Source of the DNA: Chondrilla cf. caribensis
Taxonomy: Eukaryota > Porifera > Demospongiae > Chondrillida > Chondrillidae
Reading direction: 5' to 3'
DNA length: 64,000 nt
Assembly: GCA_964020155.1 (NCBI GenBank)
Contig: OZ026561.1
Location: 2,461,547-2,525,546, forward strand
The notes under the pieces are model-generated. The model did no database searches. It had not been told where the DNA came from and saw only the letters and a list, made by a program, of their open reading frames with translations. Made by a program: the position numbers and the translations under genes. Position 1 is the first letter of the stretch; each line of letters starts with the position of its first letter. This document shows positions 1-13,800 of the stretch, in pieces.

Positions 1-3000
1 TTTTCTTCGGTAGTGTCCCAACTAAGACCACCTACAAATATCTTCCTATTACCGGAGGAAGAAGAAGCATAGCACGTGGTATAAACTCACAAAGAATAAG
101 CTTTTACATAACGTCTTCATACTTTTCGCGGTAAAAAGACTTACGTATCTTCTGTTGCCATGCCTATGTAATGTTCACGCGTCTACTTAGTGTACCTTAA
201 CTTAGGATGAAGTAGATTTATTTTATCTACGATCGTTACACGTTACTGCTAAGCTACTAAGTTGGCGGGAAATCAACACGCAAACGTATAAATATGTAAC
301 GCGACACTATGTAGACACCACCCCAGGCTAGGCGGCACTATAGCGGATACTCTATTTTGCGGCTCCGGCCCCACATCATTGACGCTCGGTTCTAGCTATA
401 GATACTATGCTCGAACTGAGGAGCGCAGGGTGGCAAACGAATTTTATATTCTTCGAAAGAATAGAAAATTTGGTAATACATGCAAGCATACTTACATTAT
501 AAAATGAAAAAAAATAACGTATAGGTTATCCATAGACTCTCTATACTAGAGTGTCTATGGGTTATCAATGGACGCTTCAAATTCCGGCGGGCTCCGCCTT
601 CAATCGCTAAACTTCCGTTCCCATTGTACTATCTTATACTATAATTATTATTTTTATGCTCATTTTCCTTTTCAAGAATCTTAGATTCTTCAGGCTATAG
701 GAGGAGGATCAAAATTACTTGCAGTAGTGAAGACATCATCCTCCTTCACTTGGATTGCTAAAAAACTCGCAAATTCTGCTGAGAAGGGTGCTATCTACAT
801 CTGGGCATAAGGACTTGCAGTCCTGAGAGGATAATATCAGCCCTGAATGGATGTGAGTTGTAAAGTGCAGGCAGTTGTCATCTTGTACTCGGTCTATTTA
901 ATATGCTTTGATCTGTTTGTCACAGGGAAGGGATTAGTGATGAGGAAAATTTGTTCTGACCCCATCAATTGTCAATGTGGCCCAAGTGGCTAGGAACAAA
1001 GGAGCAGCTGGGAGCATAGGAGGCATACATTGATCTCATTGATATTCCATCTCCAACAAAAGACAAGGACAGTTTACTAGTCAGTAGCTTGTGGGAAGCA
1101 GCTGTTGAACCAGTTGCAGTAGACATACTGGAAAATGACTTGTAAGTATTATGCAATAATGCTGATTGCATTTCCATATTACATGTTGACTTACATACTT
1201 ACAGGGAAGATCCTGGTACACTACTTAAGCATCACTGTGCTAGCCTGCTAAGTGATGGTGATGAGGACGTGAGAAGGATAACTGTATGATGCAAGTACTT
1301 GTTTCAGGATACCCTCCGCACCTTGAGATGCATCCCTAGGGACAAATCAAAACACCTGAAAGTCATCTTCTTCGGGAACCAGGAAATGACGATGGGGGCC
1401 CGAGCAGGGAATACTTTCAACTACTACTGCAGGAAATAGGACGGAACAACATGTACTTCAGGGGATCAATGGAAAGATGTTTACCAGCACACAATGTCTT
1501 GGCAATCCAGGATGGTGTTTATTTCCATATTGGTCTTAACTCCTTGGACGTTGACAACCTCCTTAATAAACACCCTAGCAAATTTTTGCCTCTTTTCAAC
1601 AGTCCAACAAATCCACTTACACCTGGCCATGGACTGTTGCAGGACTCAAGTAGTTTGAATTCATCACCAATGAGGTCCAATGCATGCAAAATGGAAAAGT
1701 AAGAAGCAATGAATTGGGTCACCTTTTTGTCGGAGTTTAAGGCAGAGGTCACTATATCCATTTTCGAGGAGGGTATTTCCACTAATTCTGTCTTTTTCTC
1801 AATCACCTTGGGAGACATTCTCAATTTCATAACAGGATCTACCGAAGTCCCACTAATGGGCTTTTCACCAGCACCCTAGCTCCATCACTATTAGCACTGG
1901 AACTGCCTTCCCCCTTGCCTCCACATGTTCCAACTACCTGATGCTTCCTCTAGGATTGCTGTCTTATGTTTTCGCTATAATGTGTCATTTGGAATAGAGA
2001 ATAGTCCTGGGTTCCTTCGCATATAATTTTGCCTTAAGTTTCATAATAATATTATACATACCATGAATAGCCATATATTTCAATAATACTACTACAGTTT
2101 GACTACACCCATAGGATTACTTGAACAATTGAATTATACATTAAACACATTAAAAACATGTACAACCAGTAGTCAGGTAGTTCCTGAATATTGTAATAGC
2201 GAGCAAAAACAATGACTTTCCTTGGTCATGACAAGCTGACATGGCATCAACACATACAAGCCCATTGCACAGCTGTTGATACAACATGAATGAACAATGG
2301 GGAACACATATGCATACAGCAACACTAACTGGTAGATAGACAGAACCTTCATACTCCAATTTAATCATATTCAGATCCGATTCCTCCATGCACTACATGT
2401 TGCCATCCAATTAGTTTGTGATGTCTATCTATATGTCACACCTCATTTGGCTTATTAACATGATCGACCCGGGCCCCTCTCTTTATCATGATGCTCCTTC
2501 TCTCAGCTATTCCCTTGGGGTTCACTTGTGTATGCTCGCTCGAGCTCAAAGGCAGAATTGAACATGAACTTTGCACAGATCTTAATAATTATATTATATA
2601 TAATACTTTTCCCCAGAGAACTTGCACCTCGAGCTCGTGAATATTATTAGCTCAATCATGATCACATCAATGAAAACACCCACACATCGTGCATGGTACA
2701 ATTATGTATATTACATATACAATATAAAAAAGCCTTGTATACACTATATTATATAGAATGATACTATAATAATAATAATATTATGTGTGCATTCCCGAGG
2801 CCTGGGGTCAATCAGTAGCAATTAAGGCCATGTGTACATACATGCATATGCACATAAACCTTCCATTGGAAATATTATTTATATCTCATGCAGTTGTGCA
2901 TTTAAACATAAAGCTGTATATTTATTTGAATTAGCATAATTTATACACAATACAATAATAATAAACTAATATTGAAAATGCACAAGTTCCTGTACTTATG

Positions 3001-3146
3001 TAAAAATTTGAGTACAAATTTAACATTCACAAACACCTACATTAATATCATTACTATTAACAAATTTATATCACACAATGACCTGTTTATTCATGTATTA
3101 AATTTCATTCACTAAACACACAATTCTGCATAAACCTTGAATTGCG
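1..3146. other. Gene-poor stretch, nothing recognised
   Basis: No coding region is recognised here. Short open frames on both strands near 1.2-1.85 kb match nothing I know and may be a decayed mobile element. An imperfect inverted pair (GGAGGAGGAT near 700 and ATCATCCTCC near 737) is present. From about 2.6 to 3.1 kb the DNA is very A+T-rich and should hold the 3' untranslated region of the ASAP-type gene that ends at 3147 on the minus strand. The one well-supported feature is the palindromic insertion at 531-559. Confidence 0.5.
531..559. mobile_element. 29-bp palindromic insertion with 7-bp target duplication
   Basis: The two arms (CATAGACTCTCTA and its reverse complement with one mismatch) surround a 3-nt centre. 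The unit is bordered by a perfect 7-bp direct repeat, GGTTATC, at 524-530 and 560-566. Direct repeats of this kind are the signature of transposition. The terminal CATAGA and the inner CTCTATAC are shared with the larger MITE at 3776-4568 and with the palindrome at 33666-33707. It could be an extreme deletion derivative or a hairpin-type insertion. Confidence 0.8.
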
Positions 3147-6100
3147 TCAGTGTTCTGACACATAATTAGACGGAAAAACTCCACGTTTTGAGGGTAAGGA
3201 CTCCACATACCCTTCCTATTGGTGGAATACAGACACAGATTGTCCACATACATAAAATATATGGTGTACTGTATTGTTCCTTCACTCACCCACCAATCTT
3301 CAGAATGTTTTTTAACAATGACGATCTTATCCCCTTCTTGGAAAGCTAATTCATCAGGTTGATCCGGAGAGCAGGAGTAAAGAGCAGTGACGATAGCTTG
3401 TCTGGGGGGAACAGGCGGAGGTCTTGGAGGAGCTGAGGTCAAAATAAGAACAAATGCAACTATAACTCCTGACAAGAGGGCTAGCAATGATGTTGCCTGA
3501 GCTTGAATCTCAGAATTGGAATCTTTTTCCCCTGCATCCTCTCCCAACATTCCAGAACAAGACATGAAAAGCCATCTAACTCTGATTCTAACTCTAATTC
3601 TTTTGTGTTATTGTAACAGATGTGTTGTGAGTGTTGTACCATGTTATTTGTGGGAGCATTGAAAAGTAGCCTTAAGGCTAAAGGTTTCCCACATAAAATA
3701 AATATTTATAATATACACATATTATATATATATATATATATAATATTATATATATATATTAATCAATCATTCAACCATAGATACTCTATACCGAAACTGT
3801 TTATATTGTGTATAAAAGCAATACAGTATAACACGTATTACACATATAAATTATTAAACCGTAAACACGGAAGTGTCTCGAGGTTTGATTGAATAGTCGA
3901 AGAACAATCAAAAACAGAATCGTTCGAAACAGACTCTGGGAACGTTTTAAACCAAAAGTATCAACTTTGCTGAGGTATACCAGCCCCAAATTATACAACT
4001 TCAGTTATTGGGGATCACAGAGCACAAGTCTGGCACAAGGGGAAATCGCAAATACACAACAGGAGTAACTAGAGAACAAATTTTCAAGAAATCAGAAAGA
4101 CGTATACCATCATTCATCACGATAACTGCCACTGCGGTATCCAGGAAATGACATCATTTGCGTGGTCAATTTTCTATCATATTCTCCCCTCTCTGTCAAG
4201 TACGTATACAAAGGGCTGAAATTCTACCGCATACCCTAGCCTTCCACCTGCTTAATGCATACCTCATGCTCAAACTGCAAGGAACTATTTACTTCCCAAA
4301 CTTGGCGGAACCAGGTAGGCAAATGTGGCTGGACTGGAACTTATGCACAAGAGTGTTATACAGTCAACTCAAAGGTACCCATTGCACAATGTAGGACATT
4401 AACCGCAAAACAAACTCCACCCATGTTTCTCTAATTTTAGGATACGGGTGAGCAAAAATTTTGACGTCATGGCACGAAACCGCAAACATCCGATTCGGAT
4501 TCGGTCAAACCTCACGCCACACAGTCAAGTACAGTTTCCTATCCTGGGTGTGGTATAGAGTATCTATGATTCAACCAAGCACATGTGAAGACCCCATATA
4601 CTAGTCCTAGGATCAGCTGAAATTTTCAAATCAATTATCTATACATAGTAAGTGATTACTTAATGTACGCACAACTTGAGAGGATGCAATTTATGCAAAT
4701 GCTAGTCAATGCTAAAGCATTTACATTGTAAGTACTGCATGGCTACATTTGGTCAGTCCACAGAGTAAACTGTTCACTTACACTGTAGTGCCCTTTCGGT
4801 TTTGGGTTGTTCGGGAGCTTGCCTATGAGGTAGCAGTGATGGCAATACAGATATCAAGTAGAGCAACAAGTATGTATGTACAACACGGCGAACATAAAAA
4901 TATGTACATCATACACATATAATACTGTATCAATAATACCACATTTATTTGAATAAACACTATTTCTTGAATAGTATACGATATTTGTGATTGTGAGCCT
5001 GACTAGGTTATTGACAACGGATTGTCAAGAAAAGTCCTCCATTTAATTGTCATCAGTTTCAAGGAAGATCGAGTGTCCAAATTAATCATTCAAAAAATAT
5101 CTCCACGAGGGATGAATTAGCACTGGTGTCTATCAAATCATCATCTTAAAGGCATTTAAATTTTATGATCGACAAAACAGACAAAATCTTGAACATACAT
5201 ATACACTGCGTTGAAAAGACAGCTAATGTGATTAAAAGCAACCAAACTTGGCCATGGAGTCTCCATTTCTGTTGTAATGAAGTTTATCACAGAAGCAGTA
5301 AAGAAGAGCTGGGAGATTATTGCCATTGCAATAAATAGTATATTGCATCAGTGTGCCTTGATGTTCATGTATGTATGTCATCAGATGATGATTACAAACA
5401 CAATTTTTTCTTGGCCCATACATCCCATAGAAACAAAACGTCAGCAGTTGAGAACACCAGGTTTTGTGATTTACATAGTGTCAGGCCCAGCTGTGTGAAT
5501 TTACTAAGGTACAGACTGTGTTTGGGGCATTTGAGAAGAAAGTATCTTTTACAACACGAGGGTGGGAAGAGTGGTCAATAGGTAGGATTGAATGAGTACA
5601 AGTGTGGTATGGTGTAAGCATCAATTCCTCACTGTGTACTTTGTATACCTTGTGTACTTTGTATACCTTGTGTACTTTGTGTACCTTGTGTACTTTGTAT
5701 ACGTACCCTGTGTACTTTGTATACCTTGTGTACTTTGTATACCTTGTGTACTTTGTATACCTTGTGTACTTTGTGTACCTTGTGTACTTTGTGTACCTTG
5801 TGTACTTTGTATACGTACCCTGTGTACTTTGTATACCTTGTGTACTTTGTGTACCTTGTGTACCTTATGTACGTACTTTGTGTACCTTGTGTACTTCATG
5901 TTAAACAGTAACATACGTATCTTAACCTGATTCTACTATAGGCACATCCAGGTCCTGTGTATATGCAGTGTTTGAAACCCAGAGGATTTTGAGATATTGA
6001 ACTGATATTCTGTACTTTAGGAAGATATATCTATCGGCTGATACTACTCCCATAGAAATGGTTAAAAATATCGGGAAAAGTTTAATAGCATTCTCCCAAG

Positions 6101-8613
6101 CTATATCAGGCACAGCGCTCCACTATCACGTCAAAACGGAGCGCCATGCCTTAATGTAGCTGCTATCCCTTGGATTTCAAGTGCAATACCTTGCTCTTGG
6201 TTACTTTCAGCTTTTTTCCTAGACTTTCCTGTTTTTTGATGTCTTTACCCAAAATCTGCCATCTTTGGTGTGATGTCACACGAAAAAAGGCAAATAAACA
6301 GTTGCATACAGTGAAATATTGCAATTAATTAGGTGGTTTGCTATGCACAGTGGACCCTCGCTTATTTTGCCCCAATGGGACCACAACATGACTGGATACG
6401 TGAAACACACAGACACCCGAAACCAGTTTGCCTAAAGAGCACATACGCACACATTACCTGTAATTTGTGTTCAAAAAACACAAAAGTGCTACACACAATG
6501 CTAAGTTTGACAAGTTAACACATAGCTAATTAAACTTCATACCACATAGCTGGAAATATCAGCAGGGGGTTCAATTTGGTGTTTTGGTGGTTATCAGGAA
6601 ATCTGCCAAATTTTGTGATTGTCAAAATTTGTTTTCATGGCGTATCACAACCATCGATAATAATAAGGTACCTGTTCAAGGTAGATCGCTTTAGAAATGC
6701 CTAGATGTTGTTACTGTGTAAATGATTGTCCGATGTCTCTCTAAGAATAGTGCTCAAGTAGCTTACAGTTTCGTTAGGACGGGATGAGGATGGGTCTCTC
6801 CTGCATCACTCATGCATTGTATGGGTCCTTCATGTTGCTGGGTTGCCTCTCACATGGCAACTCTTCCTCTATAATATACTAAACAGCTATTAAACATTTA
6901 GGCAAATTTGCCAAATTTTGTGCCTGCCAAACTGTACACTCATACTATGATATATAATTATACACAACTTACTGCCCGCATGCCTGCACAAACAGAAATA
7001 GAGGCAGCCATTTTTCAAACAATGATTTATGGAAAAATAATGGATTACTACCAATAGAAGGGCTAGATAACCTAAGCTGACAGGTAACTGAGGTTAAGAT
7101 ATGTGATAGTCCACTACAATTTTCCTTGATGCAAAGTCAGATTGAGGAGATATACACATGAAATTCTGTAAAGAAAATACAAGCCTCAGACATCCATGGA
7201 ACTCACTTTCCAGTAACAGGTGGGGAAATAGGCTCAGCTGATATGTTTCTTTTAATTGATGCATATCGCTGTCCATTATTGTCGGAGTGAAAATCTGAGA
7301 CTGATGAAGTACTTCTGGAAGGAATGTGTTTGTGTGTGTGTGGATGCACCATGGCCTGATTCTGCATTCAAGTAGCAAACACAGCATCAATTTCCTACTC
7401 TACTGTAAAGAATCAAAAGGTAGAAATTTGAACAATAGAACACCTTAGCAGCTGCAAGATCTTCTGGAGAACAATACAATCCTTCATTCTCTTCGGGATC
7501 TTCTACTCCCCAATCTATGTCAATATTTTCACATTTCTTGAATTTCCCCTTTTTCGCGTCCTTGATCTGCATACGTATTTATCAGATAAATAAATGACAT
7601 GTTATTTCAACTATAAGTAAACTTTGACATGGCTTCTTTGACTATCTAAACAGTATACAAATGTATGTAGTGTTGGAGAATATCCTACATATGTATGTAT
7701 GTATCACACATGACAATCGTTTGTTGTGAATATCATGATTATTGAATTGTAGAATACGAGAGATATTACTACCTGAAAGTAGAAGGAATATATAGCCCTT
7801 TATACAACGTTCATTGACTAGGAATGGATAAATATATATCATGGCAGAAACAGTGGATAGGCATGTTTGCCAATAATCACATGGCAACAATAATTATAAT
7901 ATTGAATTACCATCTCAATACAATAAATGTCTTTGTCAAATGTTAAAAATAATGCAATCATTGAATAATTTTACATCACCATGCCAATGTAGAAAATTTA
8001 ATAATGCTCGCCATGAATTGTTATGTATGGTGTATTGTTTATTGTTCATTGCTTACAAAACAATCTCAACATTATTTCGACATTTAAACAGTGCAACCAA
8101 ATAATAATATGTACTGTGCATTACGTGACAATGTGTCTTACCAATTGCAGACATTCATCATTGTTTTCTTCTACAGCAATGTCAAGGGCTGTTTGGCTTG
8201 ACTTATTTACTAGTAAGATATGAAGATGTACCATCAACCTCCACATTACATTTTGAGTACATATGAACATACCTCATTATAACAGAATCACACACAACCC
8301 TCTAAGTATATATGCACCACCATTGACACACACACTGAACTCTATGTATGCATCGTTTACATACTATATATGTGTACACATTATGTAACTTACCAAGTGA
8401 AAAGTCAGGCCGTTTAGTCAACAGAAGTTGCAAGCAATGGTAACTGCTCATTACAGAAGCCAAATGAAGTGGAGTATCACCCTTAATGTCCTGATGTTCA
8501 ATGGCCCGACTAGGTGGAAATAAAAGGCATACCACAAGACCCAGATCAAAGTCAAACAGTGGAGAAAAATATGCAGATACTTTTATGCACACATGGAGTA
8601 TTACACACACATG

Positions 8614-8687
<74 letters not shown>

Positions 8688-9306
8688 ATTACCACTACCA
8701 CTTACGAATTGCTAGCAATGAACTCCACGATATGCAATGTTGTCATGTCTTCTTGTTCAACAGCCAAATGAAGAGCATTGAAATTGTCACTCTGAAACAA
8801 AAAAATTGTACGAATTCAATGCACTACATCACAATGGTAGGAGTGCTGAAGTGAAGAAATACCTACCCTATCTGGCAGTGATGCACACATATCAGCACCA
8901 TCTGCATAGACCTGCAGTAGGTTACGGATATCTCTACTATCTACAGCTTCTCTCAGAATGTGCTGAACTGTGTAGTTCACGTCAGTTGGACTGGGCTCAA
9001 TAAACTTCTTATGGAGATATTTGTTGTGAATAAACTCCTTCTTAGCATCAATAGTGGACTTGGGCCCTGGTTTATCATCTGAAGGGAGTGTTGCTTCCAT
9101 TACTTCGTTTAATAAATGGTTCCCCATAACACGGGCAACGAGTAGCTCAGAAGTATGCAGGTCATCAAGCTTGATCGAGCGAATACGTGAAAACTGAACA
9201 CTGAGATCTCTGTGCTGACCGGAACATTCAATGCATATCAAGACACCTAGGTTCACGGACAACCACTCTGGATCTTTACCATAAAGGGGAAAAGTATAAA
9301 CAATCA

Positions 9307-9370
<64 letters not shown>

Positions 9371-10091
9371 TTGTGTGTTTGCATGTGTGTGGTTTTGTGG
9401 CATGCGTGTGTGCATGCGTGCGTACGTCCGTGTGTGTGTGTGTGGTTGTGTGTTTGCATGTGTGTGGTTTTGTGGCATGCGTGTGTGCATGCGTGCGTAC
9501 GTCCGTGCGTGCGGAGTTGTGTGTACATGTGATGTGCATGTGTGCATGCATACATGTACACAGAACACCAATCTGCATACCAGGAGCCGAGCAGTCACAA
9601 CATAATTGATTCCCAGGTAGTCTTTTGATGGTTTTGATCAAGTCTTTCACAACAGTTTGGAAGTAGTTCAGCTCCGCCTTTGTATCCCGGTGTACATGCA
9701 GACCTGTTCGCTGGAATGTCCTCTAAGAGTGGAAATGCCAGCACATGCTAAAAGCAACCACAATGATTCTCCACATACAGAGGCACTGAAATGAAGTCAT
9801 TGGAAGCTCTAAAATGTATCAATCAATCAATAAAGTAGAAATGTACACATGTTGAATCTATAACCTGATCACCATGTACATACGGATGTATGCAGGAAGG
9901 GAGTGTACAGTATCCATATATACAACTCTATAACAACACTATAAAGCTGAACATCATTATGCACAAATTACTGACACATCAGAGCACTTTAACAAGCTCA
10001 TCACTTCTAATCCTACCCTTCAACCACAGCTTCACTGAGAAAAATAAACCCACAACTGGAGACAATTCCTTTGCCATAATATGATAGCTCT

Positions 10092-10169
<78 letters not shown>

Positions 10170-10767
10170 TGGGCACATACTAACCTGCCTCTTTATCTTT
10201 TGTTCCGTAGGACCATCTGTAAACAAGACTATCTGGCAATGATGGATAACAGACTTCCACCTATAAATGACACACAGGTAGGTACTAGTAAATGGCCCAC
10301 ACATATACGTACGTAGTTACAAGGCAAAAAGTTTCACTCCATCAACCTTAATTGCAAACGTACTCTTTCAGTTCCATTTCAGATTCAGTATCAAAAATAT
10401 AAGAGCCAGTATCTGCAGGGGAGTTGAATATGAATGTACAATAGAAAAAAAAACAAGTAGAAACAATTGAAATTTCAAACATTATCCCATTACACGCCCA
10501 CTACTGACTAATACTGAACATTATTCCTAATCATTAACAAAACACACCAAATTAGGTACATATGACTATGCATGTACAATATGTATGAATAAGTGTTATG
10601 CACTGTATATAAGCATATGGATGAACATGTATTGTACATACGTGTTAGTAACTGAAAACAATACTTGTGGCCTTCTGTTTCTGGAACATCCTGGATGGTA
10701 TAATGAAACAGAAACTTTGGAACCATATACACAACCCACAAGAGAATAACAAATATGCTGTGAACTT

Positions 10768-10806
<39 letters not shown>

Positions 10807-13800
10807 TGCACTGGTAGTGAATGACAGGAACCTGAATATGGGGAGCGTGCGTCTACAAGGAGCGTATACAGTAATCATACAAGTACTAGTTAGAAGGTGA
10901 TAGTGAGCTCAATCACTAGTCACATACATGACTGTTTGCAACAGAAAAGCCGTTCAAGTTAGCAGTGCAAAAAACCTTCTGCCACCTTCTCCTAGCTCTG
11001 AAATTGAGCAATGTAATAATTGAAATGATGACAATTCAATTCAATGACTGAAATCTCAAACTTACAGCTTCAAAATAGCATTTCTGGGCTTCATTAGTAA
11101 GTTGCCAGTTTTGGAGGTGCTATCAGTTGAGCTCACAGATGGGAGCATGGAAACGCGGTTGTCTAGATGCTTTGAAATCCCCATTGAGGATTTCACTTTT
11201 TCCCGTAAACTTTGTAGTCGCTTTCTTTCCTCCTCATGCTTGGTGCGTTGCTAAGCATACGTACAGTACATACAGAGAGCACATCAAAACACATACGTAC
11301 ATACGTACACATGTACCTATATGTTATGCATATACGTACATGTATGTATAATATTATATACATATATTCGTATATATAAGTATATACATACTTGAATATA
11401 GTATTATGTACATACGTATGTATAATATATGCATGTACGTATGCATAATAAGTTGATGAAACAATTACAAAATTACATAGACATGATGATACATGCAGTA
11501 TACAGTATGTATGTACAATATGTACATATGAAGATACCTACTGTACACACAATTGAGACCACCAATGCTTACACATACCTCAGTTAGCTGAGCTGAGAAT
11601 CTACTTTCCCATTCCTTAAGAACGTCCAGCAACAATGAGCAGTCCTGGAAATACCTAGGAGGAGGAAAATAGCATTCAAGTTCACAAGAATTGAGAGCAT
11701 AAGAGCTATAGAGCTAATTGAGAGCATGAATGAGTTGAGAATGTGCGCAGTAGTACACGTAGGGAACATCAGCAAAGGGACTTGCTTATTTGGGTGTTTA
11801 ACATACCAGTGAATACTGTTTATTCTAGAATACGTCCATATGTACAGTAAGTGACTCTTAATGTAAAGATGATGAAAGTGTGAATATCACACGGTGTACA
11901 AGTGATGTACAGAGCACACCTTACACATGTAATGTACAAGTGATGCACAGAGCACACCTTAACCAGTGTACAAATAATGTACATACAACGTGTGTCTTGT
12001 ACAGTTCAAACTTCTTTTTTCAACTAATAAACTGGACCTCACAGGTCGATTAGAAGCAACATACGTGCATACTTCACTCACTTACCCTCTTTGGACTCCC
12101 ATGTATTGAAGCAGGTGATCAGCAAACTCTATTCCCCTCTTATATCTCACATCCAGGACTCTCACCATGTACTGCACAGTTAGAAATGTTATCCTCACAT
12201 AATATCCAGTGTGTGCAATCCTTTCATACATACATGCACAGCTAATGGTATCCAAGAGGGCTACAGGTGATATATTATGCACAAATGCGTCTACCTCAAC
12301 AGCCTTTATTTGAAATGTTCTTCTGTCCTGCTCCAATTTCCCAGCTAATTCTTCTGGCATGTATGACTTTTCCTTCCAGTTGGGAATACCCTTCTTCCGC
12401 AATTCTTCCCTTTCTTCGCGTTCTACTCTTTGTCTGGTAAAGATGTTAGGAATCCAGGTATCCACTTACATAAATACCATATTCACCCACATACACACAT
12501 ATATGTACATATGTATACAAATATTATATTAATTTTATATGCGCACATATATGTACATACGTATATAAAGACAAATACCAACAAAGTATCCATGCATAGA
12601 AGATGCATACGTACATATACGTAATATGTGTATGTATCTAGTATGTACACATACTCTGATTTATGTCATTCTGAGATTCAGCCCATGAAAAAATGCAATG
12701 TGAGGAATTGAAGGAGAGATAGGCATTTTCCATTACATGATGTGAGAGCAACACAGTGAGTAAACCCATATAAATTATCCCCTCAATGCAGCTGTACAAC
12801 TCCCACACAATATATTGGATAGCACAGCATAGCATTGTGGTGTCTTTCCACACCCACAAGAAGGACTACAGTATGTAAACCTATCTCCAATTACAAAGAA
12901 TTCCCTATAAATGCAGAATGTGGACTAGGTAGATAACACAGGATATCGATATGTGCAGGTGGCCACAGGCAACAATGAGGAAACTTTCCCTGTTTATACT
13001 CCCCTGGATACTACACACAGTAATCTGCAGTACACATGAGGTGCTAACCTTGCTGATTCGTATTGTCCTACTGCACTGTCAACATGTGACTTGTATTTGC
13101 CCTGAGATTGTGAATAACCACATGTTACAATCACGAGAGTTTTACTTAGTACACATCAGAGTCATGAGATTTAAATATACACACAGTAGAATCACACAAT
13201 CAGTTTGCACACTACTACGGCACTAACTCCTTTCAAGTCATTTTCGAAAAGTACTTCCAATGAAGTTGCACACATATTGCGCATTGAGGTTATCTAAGAT
13301 GTCAGCAGTAGAAACAATATTACTTTTACTAATGGTGAGAACAAATTGATAATTGAAAGCTTCCCATACCTGTGTCCGCAAGTGAGTTGATATTTGCTGT
13401 TGAAAGAAACAGACATGAAGAAGTCAAAACACAGCCAACAGTTGATATAAACAATGTACAGCCGATGTGACAACTAACTGTGATTACTTGGCCAATTTTC
13501 ATTATACCATTACCTGCAGTGAAGTGAAAGTAGCAAGGATGTCATGTTTGATCAATATTGAGTATATACATATAAAATCATTTAGGCAAACTACAAGGGA
13601 CCCAAAAATCAGTATACTTGTTACCAAATAATGTTCTTCTCAAACAGATTTGCTTACTATTAATTCTATGTACATACACTACAGTAAACCAAACCAAGCT
13701 CAAACCTAGCCTGTATTACACAATAATTAGCCTTAAGAGGAGATGTCTTAACAAGCCCCCACTGTACACCATGTAAATCACACCATGTGGATCCACCAAA

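Noticed and set aside
5620..5900. A CRISPR-like array
   Set aside because: The repeats are contiguous with no unique spacers, in a eukaryotic intron. It is a minisatellite.
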